From the NCBI RefSeq assembly GCF_037546185.1, contig NZ_JAWMWH010000001.1, positions 1,178,001 to 1,242,000 of the forward strand: 64,000 nt of DNA, written 5' to 3'. Source of the stretch: Nicoliella lavandulae (GTDB lineage Bacteria > Bacillota > Bacilli > Lactobacillales > Lactobacillaceae). The notes under the pieces were generated by a model. That model made no database searches and was not told where the DNA came from. It saw nothing but the letters and a program-made list of their open reading frames with translations. Shown one piece after another: positions 1 to 9,559 of this stretch. Position 1 is the first letter of the stretch. Each line of letters begins with the position of its first letter. A program made the position numbers and the translations under genes.

Positions 1-3000
1 CTGAGACGAATGACAACCTAGCCCGCGTTAATGACATTATTTTAGAACTGAGTCGTCAAGTAACGGACTTAGAACAACAGCGTAATGCTGCTAAGCAGTA
101 TCAAGCCCTCAATCACCAATTAGCTGATTTACAACAACAATCGTTAGCGCTAACGGCCCGTGATCTATTGCAATCCCATGAACAAGATCAAGCTCAATTA
201 ACGCACCATCAAGGCCACGTTACGGATTTAAAACATAAGATTGCACAACTACGGGCCCAAAAAAAGGATGCCCAAGATCAAGTAGATCGCATCAGCACCA
301 TTAATGAACAACGCCAAGCCAAGCGATTAACGCAATCAAATCAAATTGAAAAGTTACGTAGTCAGCGTCAGCTAGCCACCCAACAGTCGAACTTCCAATC
401 TGAACAGTTATCACATGATAAGCAACAACTTGCCCAACTAGTGCAGCAGTATTCTGTTATTGAAGATCAATTGACCCAAATTGACCAACAGTGCCGTGAG
501 CAACAAGCTCTAATTAAGCAGTTGCATGCAAGCTTGAGTGACGAGGCACCAGTGCATTTGCAACAACAAATCGATACAATTGAACAACAAATTAGTACGT
601 TGCGCAGTCAATATCTAGATCAGCTCCAACGAACTAGTGATTTAAAAAATCGGTTGAACTATGCGAATAAGAGTCAGACCCAGGCCAATACGCAACAACA
701 AATTATCGAGCAACGAATTAAGGCGAACCAAGCATCAATTGATGAGTTAAATGCTAGCCGGGCCGAGATAACTACTAAGTTGGATGATCATCAACATCAA
801 TTGACTAAATTCGAACATGATGAACAACAACATGCTAAGCAATTGCAAACCGTTCGCACGCAAACGGAAACTGCTCAAAATGAATGGTATCGCCTACTTA
901 AGCAATCACAACAACTAAAGGCTCAATTGGATGGCTTAACAGAATTTCAGCACCACTTGGGGGGCTACTTTCAAGGCAGTAAGCACCTATTAGCTAATCG
1001 AGACCAGCTAAAGGGGATCATTGGCGCGGTGGCAGAATTTATTAATGTGGATCAACCCTACGTTAAAGCCATTGAAACGGCATTAGGTAATCGGATTCAA
1101 CAAATTATGGTAACGGATCACGACAGTGCACGTGCAGCAGTCCAATTTATGACTACTAAGCGGTTAGGCCGTGTGACGTTGTTACCAGTGAACCAACTAT
1201 CCCAACATCAAATTCCACAAGCGGTATTATCAAAAGTGTCAGCGATGCCAGGATTTGTGCAAGTGGCTAGTGAACTAGTCCAGATGAGCGCTCAATACCA
1301 ATCGGTATGCCAATTTTTATTGGGCAACGTATTGATTGCAGCTGATCTAAAGGCGGCAACGCACATCAGCAATGCCGTTCAACATCGTTATCGCGTAGTG
1401 ACCTTAGATGGCCAGGTGGTTAACGCCGGCGGTTCAATTACCGGAGGAGCCAATCGTAACCAATCTGATGGGATGTTGACACAAAAACAACGGCAAGCAG
1501 ACCTAAAGGCGCGCTTGGATCAATTAAATCAACAGTTGCAACAGGCGGAAGCCAATGTTAAAACGAGTCAAGCTCGGCAAAAGGAACTATCTGAGCGAGT
1601 AAATGATGGTCAACGAACGCGAAGTGAAGTTAAGCAAACGATTCAACTCCTCACTGGACAGTTAAACCAAACGAATCAATCAATTGACACTAAGCAGCGG
1701 GAATTAGCAACCCAACGCATCAACTTGAAGACGATCTTAGGTGATCAAGCGATGGATTCAAATGGTGATGATGAACGCCAGTTGCAATTATTGAATCAAA
1801 AGTTGCAGCAAAATCAAGCTGCGGTCAAAGCGCATACTGAACACCTATCGACTCTGCGTGATCAATTGCAAACTGCAAATCGCAAGGCACAAGCGCAACG
1901 TGAACAATTAGTGCGTAGTAAGGCTGAAGTAGACCATCTGACCCAACGGGAAGCTGAGTTAAAACAGCAATTGGAGCAAAATCAAGCGACCCAAATTGAA
2001 TTAAATCAATCGATTAAATCGGTCAGCGACCAACTGGATCGCCAATTAACGCATGCTGAATTAGCCAGTCAAATTGAACAACTGCAAACTGAAGTGACCA
2101 CCCTTAATCAAGCCATCGATGCTGACCAAGACCAATTGCAACGGCTGAAAACAGTAATTGCACCGTTGGATGACCAAATTGATGCTGCCCAGGATGAATT
2201 GATGAAAAGTCAAAAAGCAACGGATCAACTGCAAACCAAGTTATCGGAAACAGTGGAACGGTTGCAAAAGATTAAGGTGACTGCTAACCAACGGGATGGC
2301 CTTGATTTTAAATCATTACTTGATTTAACAGTAACAGTTCCGCTAGCGGAGTTGAAACGACAAATCAGCCAGTTGAGCACCCAAATTAGTGCCCTAGGTC
2401 CAGTGAATATGGGTTCGATCAGTCAATTTGAAGCCGTGAACGAACGCTATCAATTTTTAAAGCAACAAGCAGATGACTTGATTCATTCCAAGCAACAATT
2501 GGAATCGACAATGGACAAAATGGATACGACCGTTAAGAAGCGGTTCAAGGACACCTTCGACCAATTACAGGTGGCATTTAAAACCACCTTTAAAGAGATC
2601 TTTGGGGGTGGTGAGGCCAAGTTAACCCTAACGGATCCGAACCATTTATTGACCACTGGAATTGAAATTATGGCGCAGCCACCTGGAAAACGTTATCGCA
2701 ACATGATGTTACTATCGGGTGGTGAACGGTCTTTGACGGCCATTGCATTGTTATTTGCCATTTTAAAATTACGACCAGTTCCATTTTGTATCTTAGATGA
2801 AGCAGAATCGGCATTGGATCCGGCGAACGTCGATCGATTTGCACGCTATATTCAAAAATTAAAAGACCACACCCAATTCATTGTGATTACCCATCGAAAG
2901 GAAACCATGGTCTATGCTGATCACCTATATGGTGTGACGATGCAAGATTCTGGAATTTCAAAGGTATTATCAGTGAACCTAAATCAAGCTCAATCAACGA

Positions 3001-3008
3001 AAGGATGA
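1..3008 (+). CDS. smc: SMC chromosome condensation ATPase, 5'-truncated by window edge
   Basis: Structural maintenance of chromosomes protein, the ATPase of the SMC-ScpAB condensin that organises and segregates the nucleoid. The frame is open from base 3 at the window edge (it begins ETNDNLARVNDIILELSRQV, the family sequence just before the first coiled coil), so the N-terminal Walker A is outside the window. Visible are two long Gln-rich coiled coils around a hinge (LKGIIGAVAEFINV, then GGSITGGANRNQSDG), the ABC signature LLSGGERSLTAIALLFAI and Walker B FCILDEAESALDPANV. An internal TTG at 168 is not the start. It overlaps the upstream edge of ftsY, as usual in Firmicutes. Confidence 0.97.
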   Translation, partial: ETNDNLARVNDIILELSRQVTDLEQQRNAAKQYQALNHQLADLQQQSLALTARDLLQSHEQDQAQLTHHQGHVTDLKHKIAQLRAQKKDAQDQVDRISTINEQRQAKRLTQSNQIEKLRSQRQLATQQSNFQSEQLSHDKQQLAQLVQQYSVIEDQLTQIDQQCREQQALIKQLHASLSDEAPVHLQQQIDTIEQQISTLRSQYLDQLQRTSDLKNRLNYANKSQTQANTQQQIIEQRIKANQASIDELNASRAEITTKLDDHQHQLTKFEHDEQQHAKQLQTVRTQTETAQNEWYRLLKQSQQLKAQLDGLTEFQHHLGGYFQGSKHLLANRDQLKGIIGAVAEFINVDQPYVKAIETALGNRIQQIMVTDHDSARAAVQFMTTKRLGRVTLLPVNQLSQHQIPQAVLSKVSAMPGFVQVASELVQMSAQYQSVCQFLLGNVLIAADLKAATHISNAVQHRYRVVTLDGQVVNAGGSITGGANRNQSDGMLTQKQRQADLKARLDQLNQQLQQAEANVKTSQARQKELSERVNDGQRTRSEVKQTIQLLTGQLNQTNQSIDTKQRELATQRINLKTILGDQAMDSNGDDERQLQLLNQKLQQNQAAVKAHTEHLSTLRDQLQTANRKAQAQREQLVRSKAEVDHLTQREAELKQQLEQNQATQIELNQSIKSVSDQLDRQLTHAELASQIEQLQTEVTTLNQAIDADQDQLQRLKTVIAPLDDQIDAAQDELMKSQKATDQLQTKLSETVERLQKIKVTANQRDGLDFKSLLDLTVTVPLAELKRQISQLSTQISALGPVNMGSISQFEAVNERYQFLKQQADDLIHSKQQLESTMDKMDTTVKKRFKDTFDQLQVAFKTTFKEIFGGGEAKLTLTDPNHLLTTGIEIMAQPPGKRYRNMMLLSGGERSLTAIALLFAILKLRPVPFCILDEAESALDPANVDRFARYIQKLKDHTQFIVITHRKETMVYADHLYGVTMQDSGISKVLSVNLNQAQSTKG

Positions 3009-3013
3009 GATTA

Positions 3014-4507
3014 ATGGGATTATTTGATATTTTTAAACGGCGGAATAAGAAAAATAAATCCGCAGCACCTCAATCAACTGAATCATCAGCCGTAAGTAGT
3101 TCTGATGACCAAGTTGATGCAAGCAAAGTAGCCGCTAGTGAAAGCACTGCTCCCACTAGTGAATCCAATGTCGAAGCTAGTAGTACTAGTTCAAATGCAC
3201 CTAGTAGTGAACCGGCTAGTTCTGAAACAAGTCAGGGGAGCGAAACGAATTCAAGCAGTAGTGTTGAATCACAAAGTACTAGCGCGGAATCATCAGTCCA
3301 AGCTTCATCAACCAGTGTTGAACGTGAATCGGTAGCAAGCGAATCCAGTGCACCAGTTAGTGAATCCGCATCTGCTGAATCGATTTCTTCAGAAGGCGAA
3401 TCAGACTCAGCATTGGCCAGCTCAGATGCAGACCGCAATGCTGAATCAACTGAAGCTTCCGCATCTGCATCGAATGATAACGAACAATTGGCGGAAAGTG
3501 ATGCAGAGCAAACAGATCATGATGAAACCGATAATGATCAAGCCACTGATGCTGAACCTGATAATAATGATGAACCAGAAACGCAAAAGTATGAACATGG
3601 TTTAGCTAAATCACGCTCCTCGTTTGGACAAAAGTTAAATCAACTATTTGCTAACTTTAGATCTGTTGATGAGGACTTTTTTGATGATTTAGAAGATACG
3701 TTAATTGAATCTGACGTTGGCTACGAAGTCGCAGTCAATTTATCAGATCAATTACGAGATGAAGTTAAGTTACGTAACGTTAAGTCACGCTCAGAAGTGC
3801 AAAATGTGGTGGTTCAAAAATTGATCGAGTTGTATGATCAAAACGGAAATGGCGAAAAGAGCACCATTAACTTTGCTAAGGAAGGGCCAACGGTAATCCT
3901 CTTTGTTGGGGTCAATGGAGTTGGTAAGACCACAACGATTGGTAAGATGGCTAAACTATACCATGACCAAGGCAAAAAGGTGCTCCTAGCCGCTGCAGAT
4001 ACATTTAGAGCCGGAGCCATTCAACAATTAGATGTGTGGGCTAAACGTGACGGTGTGGACATTGTGAAAAAACCGGAAAAAAGCGATCCCGCATCAGTGG
4101 TATTTGAGGCGGTACAAAAGGCGAAAAAGGAACAATATGATGTATTGTTCGTTGATACGGCAGGGCGTTTACAAAATAAGGTTAACCTAATGAACGAACT
4201 TTCCAAGATGAAGAAGATCTTGACGCGTGAAATTCCAATGGCGCCCCATGAAGTCATGTTAGTTCTAGACGCAACGACAGGCCAAAATGCGTTGAACCAA
4301 GCCAAATTGTTCAAGCAGGTAACTGACGTAACGGGAATTACGTTGACTAAGCTAGACGGAACTGCTAAGGGTGGAATCGTATTAGCCATTCGTAATGAGT
4401 TACACATTCCAGTTAAATACGTTGGATTAGGTGAAAAGGTTGGCGATTTACAACCATTTAATGCTAATGACTTTGTTTACGGATTATTCAAGGGCTTGTT
4501 AAAATAA
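3014..4507 (+). CDS. ftsY: Signal recognition particle receptor FtsY
   Basis: SRP receptor GTPase that docks ribosome-SRP complexes at the membrane. ATG 3014 (MGLFDIFKRR) is preferred over ATG 3005 because AAGGA at 3001-3005 lies 8 bases before it and MGLF is a typical FtsY start. Roughly residues 15-195 form a low-complexity A domain, first Ser/Ala/Glu-rich, then Asp/Glu/Asn-rich. The NG domain follows, with G1 GVNGVGKTTTIGKMA, DTFRAGA, G3 DTAGR and G4 TKLDGTAKGG. The acidic A domain probably contacts membrane and translocon; its Ser richness is lineage-specific. Translation is likely coupled to smc, whose stop is at 3008. Confidence 0.97.
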   Translation: MGLFDIFKRRNKKNKSAAPQSTESSAVSSSDDQVDASKVAASESTAPTSESNVEASSTSSNAPSSEPASSETSQGSETNSSSSVESQSTSAESSVQASSTSVERESVASESSAPVSESASAESISSEGESDSALASSDADRNAESTEASASASNDNEQLAESDAEQTDHDETDNDQATDAEPDNNDEPETQKYEHGLAKSRSSFGQKLNQLFANFRSVDEDFFDDLEDTLIESDVGYEVAVNLSDQLRDEVKLRNVKSRSEVQNVVVQKLIELYDQNGNGEKSTINFAKEGPTVILFVGVNGVGKTTTIGKMAKLYHDQGKKVLLAAADTFRAGAIQQLDVWAKRDGVDIVKKPEKSDPASVVFEAVQKAKKEQYDVLFVDTAGRLQNKVNLMNELSKMKKILTREIPMAPHEVMLVLDATTGQNALNQAKLFKQVTDVTGITLTKLDGTAKGGIVLAIRNELHIPVKYVGLGEKVGDLQPFNANDFVYGLFKGLLK

Positions 4508-4568
4508 TTGACGAATGAGCTGTTGATTATGTATTCTATAGGGGACGCATTATGATGGAGGAATTAAT

Positions 4569-4910
4569 TTGGAACTAGCAAAGAATTACCGGATTAACTC
4601 ACTGTTGGAGTTCTATCAACCACTGTTGACGAAAAAGCAAAATAGTTACATGCAACGCTACTATGTTGATGACTATTCGCTAGGTGAAATTTCTGAAGAA
4701 TTTACCATTAGTCGCCAAGCAGTTTATGATAATATCCGCCGGACTGAATTAATTTTGGAAAAGTATGAGGATCAACTTCATCTATATAGTGATTTTGTAG
4801 CCAGAAACCAAAAGACCGATCACATTAGAGACTATGTAATGACTAATTATGCTAATGATAAGCATTTGATTGAATTAGTAAATGATTTAGAACAAATCGA
4901 AGAAGAATGA
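4569..4910 (+). CDS. ylxM: YlxM/p13-family SRP-associated DNA-binding protein
   Basis: Small (113 aa) helix-turn-helix protein of the YlxM family, encoded between ftsY and ffh in Firmicutes and thought to modulate SRP assembly or expression. The start is TTG 4569 with GGAGG about 8 bases upstream (MELAKNYRINSLLEFYQPLL). The recognisable sigma-70 region-4-like HTH reads LGEISEEFTISRQAVYDNIRR. It lies 13 bases before ffh, so the two are co-transcribed. Length and context match the family well. Confidence 0.92.
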   Translation: MELAKNYRINSLLEFYQPLLTKKQNSYMQRYYVDDYSLGEISEEFTISRQAVYDNIRRTELILEKYEDQLHLYSDFVARNQKTDHIRDYVMTNYANDKHLIELVNDLEQIEEE

Positions 4911-4923
4911 AAGTGGTGAAATA

Positions 4924-6384
4924 ATGGCATTTGAAGGATTAACAGAACGACTCCAAAAGGCCATGCGGAATTTACGAGGCAAGGGAAAGATTAGCGAATC
5001 TGATTTACGCTCGACCATGCGTGAAATTAGATTAGCCCTCCTAGAAGCCGACGTTAACTTTGGGGTAGTCCGCAAGTTTGTTAAACAAGTTCAGGCCCGG
5101 GCCAAGGGTTCTGATGTATTGGAAGGGTTAAATCCGGCCCAACAAATTGTTAAAATTGTGGACGAAGAACTAACTAAGATGATGGGTGAAACCGCCGTCC
5201 CATTGAATAAATCACCTAAGATTCCAACGGTGATCATGATGGCCGGACTCCAAGGAGCCGGGAAAACGACAACGGCTGGGAAGTTAGCATTAAAGCTAAA
5301 GGATGAACAAAAAGCCCGCCCATTATTAATTGCGGCTGATATTTATCGGCCTGCTGCGATCGATCAATTACAACAAGTTGGTGAACAAATTGGCGTGCCA
5401 GTGTTCTCAATGGGCACAGACGTGGATCCCCGTGAAATTGTTGAACAGGGGATGGCACAAGCCAAAGAAAACCACAACGACTATGTGATTATTGATACGG
5501 CTGGTCGACTACAAATCGATGCTAAATTGATGGATGAATTAAAGGACATCAAGCAATTGGTCCATCCAGATGAAATCCTATTAGTTGTTGATGCAATGAC
5601 CGGTCAAAATGCGGTTGAGACCGCAGAAGGATTTAATGAAGCCTTAGATGTTACCGGAGTCGTATTGACTAAATTAGATGGTGACACCCGTGGTGGGGCA
5701 GCCCTTTCAATTCGGGCCGTAACTGATAAACCCATTAAGTTCGTTGGACAGGGTGAAAAGTTAACGGACTTAGATGTCTTTCATCCAGACCGGATGGCTT
5801 CACGAATTTTAGGGATGGGGGATATCCTATCCTTAATTGAAAAGACCCAAAAAGATTATGATCAAAAACAAGCCGAAGAAATGGCTGAAAAGATGCGTGA
5901 AAACACCTTTGATTTTAATGACTTTTTGGATCAAATGAAGCAAATTCAAAAGATGGGTCCCATGGAAGATTTAATCAAGATGATTCCAGGGATGGCCAAT
6001 AATCCAGCTTTAAAGAACGTGAACATGGATCCAAAGGATATTGCCCACATTGAAGCGGTAATTTATTCCATGACCATGCAAGAACGGGAACATCCAGATA
6101 TTTTGAACCCATCTAGAAGACGGCGGATTGCTCGTGGTTCTGGTCGACCAATTCAAGAAGTAAACCGGATGATCAAGCAATTTAATTCGATGAAAAAAAT
6201 GATGAATAAGATGTCGAATGGTAACATGGCCGGAATGGAAAACATGATGGGTAACCTTGGTGGCAAGGTGCCTGGCATGGGTGGTGGCGGAATTGGTGGG
6301 AAACTATCCAATCTCGCAATGAAGCGCATGGCCAGAAAAATGAAGAAAAACAAAAAACGGCGGATGAAAAAACGCAAAAAATAG
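4924..6384 (+). CDS. ffh: Signal recognition particle protein Ffh
   Basis: SRP54 homologue GTPase that binds signal sequences and 4.5S/6S RNA. It has an N-domain helical bundle, then a G domain with GLQGAGKTTTAGKLA, DIYRPAAIDQL, DTAGRLQ and TKLDGDTRGGA. From about residue 325 comes a Met-rich M domain (DQMKQIQKMGPMEDLIKMIPGM and the RNA-binding RRRRIARGSGR). The C-terminus is very basic (MARKMKKNKKRRMKKRKK). Length 486 aa is normal. A strong terminator follows at once, so in this genome the SRP genes are separated transcriptionally from rpsP. Confidence 0.97.
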   Translation: MAFEGLTERLQKAMRNLRGKGKISESDLRSTMREIRLALLEADVNFGVVRKFVKQVQARAKGSDVLEGLNPAQQIVKIVDEELTKMMGETAVPLNKSPKIPTVIMMAGLQGAGKTTTAGKLALKLKDEQKARPLLIAADIYRPAAIDQLQQVGEQIGVPVFSMGTDVDPREIVEQGMAQAKENHNDYVIIDTAGRLQIDAKLMDELKDIKQLVHPDEILLVVDAMTGQNAVETAEGFNEALDVTGVVLTKLDGDTRGGAALSIRAVTDKPIKFVGQGEKLTDLDVFHPDRMASRILGMGDILSLIEKTQKDYDQKQAEEMAEKMRENTFDFNDFLDQMKQIQKMGPMEDLIKMIPGMANNPALKNVNMDPKDIAHIEAVIYSMTMQEREHPDILNPSRRRRIARGSGRPIQEVNRMIKQFNSMKKMMNKMSNGNMAGMENMMGNLGGKVPGMGGGGIGGKLSNLAMKRMARKMKKNKKRRMKKRKK

Positions 6385-6392
6385 TTAGCTAA

Positions 6393-6425
6393 GGACATCG
6401 TGATTGATTTTGCGGTGTCCTTTTT
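6393..6425 (+). terminator. Intrinsic terminator after ffh
   Basis: GGACATCG at 6393-6400 pairs with CGGTGTCC at 6413-6420 (one T:G wobble), followed directly by five T. It ends the smc-ftsY-ylxM-ffh transcript, 18 bases before the next start codon. Confidence 0.8.
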
Positions 6426-6442
6426 GAATGGAGGGGTACTGA

Positions 6443-7585
6443 ATGGCATTAAAGTATCAAGATTTATTGACGGCCGTTAACGTTGTCGTCAACGGTGGCA
6501 ATGTTCCTAATATTGTGGGGACCGCCGGAATTGGTAAATCAGCATTGGTCGCAGACCTTGCTCGGCAAAATGGGGCTAAGCTATTCACAACGGTGGTCAG
6601 CTTAGCAGAAAAGGGGGATTTAGCAATCCCAGTTCCGCCCCTTACGAGTGATTCATTCATTGATACGAAGCATTATGGGCGAATCGCAGACGTTCAGTTT
6701 GGTTATTCGCATACGCTAATTGAAATCATTCAATTTGCTGAGGCACATCCCGACCGCCCGGTTTATTGGTTCTTAGATGAGTTTAATCGAGGAAGTCAAG
6801 CCGTGCAAAGCGAGTTAATGAATTTGGTGTTACAACGCCAGATTAATAGCTTACGTTTGCCCACCCAGGTCCACATCATCATTGCGGAAAATCCAGATGC
6901 GACCATGACCGGGTTTGAAAATAGTACGTATAGCGTAATGAGTGGTGATGATGCAATTAAAGACCGGACCGTTCGGCTAGTCATGAGAGCGGATGTATCA
7001 GACTGGTTAACTTGGGCTCAACGTACCCATCAAATTCATCCGTTGATCATTAATTATCTAAAACTACATCCGGAAATGTTGAACCAAATTAATGGGAATG
7101 ATGATATTATGCCCACGCCACGAGCATGGCAACGATTGTCCGATAATTATCAACAATTATTGAAGTTAGATTCAACTACCCGGGCTGCCATTCAACTAGA
7201 TATCTTTGCGGGTGACGTTGGCGTAGCAGTGGCAACCGCATTGAACACCTATTTACAACAACAGGATCAAACCCAAATTGCAAAGCGGCTATTTGATCCG
7301 GAGAATGCCAATACGGTTGCTGACTTCGTTAAACTAGATGAGGTCGATAAAGTCGAAATCATTAAGGCCCATTTACAACAAACTGATTCATGGACCCCGA
7401 CGCTAATTAGTCGTTTGAATCAATTCATGCCCCATATTAATCCAGATGGACAGTATGCATGTGCCCATCAAATGATTAATAATGCTGCCCGCTTAGACGA
7501 ACTATATCAACTAGCAATGAATGGGGATGCCAATAGTCAATCCCTATACCAACAATTACAACAAATTGGCATTGATAATCTATAG
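6443..7585 (+). CDS. MoxR-family AAA+ ATPase
   Basis: A 380-aa AAA+ ATPase of the MoxR type, a chaperone class that typically works with a VWA-domain partner to mature or remodel a target protein. Visible are Walker A GTAGIGKS (about residues 26-33), Walker B VYWFLDEFNR (about 108-117), sensor-1 IIIAENP, and a DRTVRLVMRADVSDWLTWA segment after the insert. The SD GGAGG at 6430-6434 precedes ATG 6443. The VWA partner follows 19 bases downstream, supporting a functional pair. It lies between ffh and rpsP, which are normally neighbours; the substrate is unknown. Confidence 0.88.
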   Translation: MALKYQDLLTAVNVVVNGGNVPNIVGTAGIGKSALVADLARQNGAKLFTTVVSLAEKGDLAIPVPPLTSDSFIDTKHYGRIADVQFGYSHTLIEIIQFAEAHPDRPVYWFLDEFNRGSQAVQSELMNLVLQRQINSLRLPTQVHIIIAENPDATMTGFENSTYSVMSGDDAIKDRTVRLVMRADVSDWLTWAQRTHQIHPLIINYLKLHPEMLNQINGNDDIMPTPRAWQRLSDNYQQLLKLDSTTRAAIQLDIFAGDVGVAVATALNTYLQQQDQTQIAKRLFDPENANTVADFVKLDEVDKVEIIKAHLQQTDSWTPTLISRLNQFMPHINPDGQYACAHQMINNAARLDELYQLAMNGDANSQSLYQQLQQIGIDNL

Positions 7586-7604
7586 TTAAATGGGGGTGAC
7601 ATGC

Positions 7605-8879
7605 ATGGATTTAGCACAGCAACTATCTAAATTACAGCAGGCGCAACTACCGAGTAACCAAGCAGTTGACGCAACGATTAGTGCAGCAACGATTCAGTTA
7701 TTAAGGACCCACCGCTTTGATGGTGAAGTATTAATTCAATTACGCCACCGCTATGATGATGGATTTATGGGGGCCATAGGGCTTAGTTGGTATGATCATC
7801 AGTTAGTAATGTTGATCAACCCACGCCGGTTTCAAGCAGCTGATTATACCGCTGAACAATTAGTGGCAACCTTGCGGCAGTTGGTTTTACACCTAGTCTT
7901 TAAACACCCCTTAATGTATCCGAAACCCAACCCGTTGAATCGATTAGCTTGTGACTTAGTCGTTGATCAATACCTAGGGGCTGATCAGACCCATCAGTTG
8001 GCGCAAGTTAATTTTGCCACCGGCTTAAATTTATTGCCCGACCGGGGTTCACATTACTATTTGGCTCAACTTACTGGTCATTTTCAAAACGGGAATACGA
8101 CTCACCATCGGCCTGCTGATCAATTAGCACAACTGGACCAAAAATTAACGGGGGATAGCCATGCTGGCTGGGCTGACTTTGATGATGACGAACAATCATT
8201 ACAACAAGGGCGCTTAAAACAATTAATGAATCGCTCATGGCAAAACACTCCTGAAAAACAACGGGGCGAGTTACCAGGGACGATCACTGCTATTATTCAA
8301 GCTCAATCAACCGCACCGAAAATTAAAAATTGGCGCCAGTTGATTCGCATGGGACTTGGCAGCATTCCGTTAGCAAATAAACCATCAGCAGCACGCTTTA
8401 ATCGCCGGCAAGCATATCGAATGGAACTACCGGGCCACATTGCTAATACGATGCGTAAAATTAATGTCTTCGTGGATAATTCTGGTTCAATGGGGGATGC
8501 AGAGATTAATGCCCTGTTAAATGAAATTAAGCATTTTTTAAGTGAAATTCCCACTGAAATTACCATCTATAGTTTTGATGCTCAGGTCCACTTTGAACGC
8601 CGCTATCGGACGAATAATGCTCAACAGGTTAAGTTTGAACGCATTGGTGGAGGTGGTACTAGCTATCAAGCTATTTTTGACTATTTATCTGAGCATACTA
8701 ATTTGTTAAAAGATACTTTAACTGTCATTTTAACGGACGGCAAAGGTGAAAAAAACATCAATGCCCATGGCATTAATGCAGTGATTTGGATCTTAACAGT
8801 CCCATTATTGAAATTTTCGTTAGATGATTCATTTCCTGGTCAAGTAACAACGATCAATCCAGAAGTGAGGGGGATTTAA
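7605..8879 (+). CDS. VWA-like protein with degenerate metallopeptidase-like N domain (MoxR partner)
   Basis: A 424-aa protein resembling the DUF2201/VWA-like family that pairs with MoxR ATPases. ATG 7605 is chosen over ATG 7590 because GGGGGTG at 7592-7598 is well placed for it. In the N-terminal half, the position of the family's HExxHxxxxH zinc motif reads QLVLHLVFKH (residues 92-101): the first His and the Glu are replaced, while the later His residues remain. The C-terminal half has a MIDAS-type metal site, NVFVDNSGSMGDAE (about 288-301), and further VWA strands up to VILTDGKGE. The stop abuts the next ATG with no gap. I infer a MoxR-driven, non-proteolytic metal-binding partner. Confidence 0.82.
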   Translation: MDLAQQLSKLQQAQLPSNQAVDATISAATIQLLRTHRFDGEVLIQLRHRYDDGFMGAIGLSWYDHQLVMLINPRRFQAADYTAEQLVATLRQLVLHLVFKHPLMYPKPNPLNRLACDLVVDQYLGADQTHQLAQVNFATGLNLLPDRGSHYYLAQLTGHFQNGNTTHHRPADQLAQLDQKLTGDSHAGWADFDDDEQSLQQGRLKQLMNRSWQNTPEKQRGELPGTITAIIQAQSTAPKIKNWRQLIRMGLGSIPLANKPSAARFNRRQAYRMELPGHIANTMRKINVFVDNSGSMGDAEINALLNEIKHFLSEIPTEITIYSFDAQVHFERRYRTNNAQQVKFERIGGGGTSYQAIFDYLSEHTNLLKDTLTVILTDGKGEKNINAHGINAVIWILTVPLLKFSLDDSFPGQVTTINPEVRGI

Positions 8880-9173
8880 ATGCAATTATTAACACCAGAT
8901 GAGTTAACAGCACTATTGAATGGTACGCCCCAAGTAAAACGGGCCGTCGCGGTCTTAAAAGATCGGTTTGAAGCAGTGGATGATGATAATCCATTTTTGC
9001 CAAAGCGCATTACAAGTGAAACGATTCGAATGGCGCAACAATTAGCAGCAGCTAATTTATTCACTACGAAGTTAGATTTAAATGACTATCGATCGGTACA
9101 TGCGTTTATCGTCCGCAATGATAAGTACTTAAACGCGGATGCTAAAAACCTATTATTAGGACCATTTAACTAG
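8880..9173 (+). CDS. Small conserved-looking protein of unknown function, third gene of the MoxR/VWA module
   Basis: A 97-aa cytoplasmic, mostly helical protein (MQLLTPDELTALLNGTPQVK...) that I do not recognise. Its ATG begins immediately after the TAA of the VWA gene, and the GTGAGGGGG upstream inside that gene can act as SD, so it is translationally coupled. There is no signal peptide, no Cys and no membrane segment. The tight coupling suggests a subunit, adaptor or target of the MoxR/VWA pair. A hairpin-like stretch follows before rpsP. Confidence 0.75.
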   Translation: MQLLTPDELTALLNGTPQVKRAVAVLKDRFEAVDDDNPFLPKRITSETIRMAQQLAAANLFTTKLDLNDYRSVHAFIVRNDKYLNADAKNLLLGPFN

Positions 9174-9273
9174 GTAAACTAAAAAAATTAATGGTGTAAA
9201 GAAAAAAACCTTTACATCTAATCCAATTACTGATATATTATTACTTGTCAAAAGAAATATAGGAGGTGTTTGA

Positions 9274-9549
9274 ATGTCAGTTAAAATTCGTTTAAGAAGA
9301 ATGGGTTCAAAGAAGCGTCCTTTCTACCGTGTTGTTGTCGCAGACTCAAGAAGTCCTCGTGATGGTCGTTTCATCCAAATCGTTGGTACTTACAACCCAC
9401 TTGTTAAGCCATCCGAAGTTAAGCTTGAAGAAGATGACATCATGGATTGGTTAGGCAAGGGTGCACAACCTTCAGATACTGTTCGTAATTTATTATCAAA
9501 TGCAGGAATCATGAAGAAGTTCCACGAATCAAAATTTAGTAAGAAATAA
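9274..9549 (+). CDS. rpsP: 30S ribosomal protein S16
   Basis: Full-length bS16 (91 aa): MSVKIRLRRMGSKKRPFYRV, then VADSRSPRDGRFIQIVGTYNPL. A perfect GGAGGTG SD lies just upstream. It heads a ribosomal/tRNA-modification group running to trmD. The roughly 100-base leader is AT-rich and contains GTAAAG/CTTTAC arms around 9198-9217, a possible small hairpin. Confidence 0.98.
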   Translation: MSVKIRLRRMGSKKRPFYRVVVADSRSPRDGRFIQIVGTYNPLVKPSEVKLEEDDIMDWLGKGAQPSDTVRNLLSNAGIMKKFHESKFSKK

Positions 9550-9559
9550 GTGATTAGTA

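Noticed and set aside
1..3008. Gln-rich repeats in smc as a CRISPR or tandem-repeat array
   Set aside because: They are degenerate coiled-coil codons (CAA/CAG), with no regular spacer-repeat period. I saw no CRISPR array in the window.
3232..3438. Open frame on the minus strand opposite ftsY
   Set aside because: It is the antisense shadow of the Ser/Glu-rich repeat region; no SD and composition mirrors the FtsY codons.
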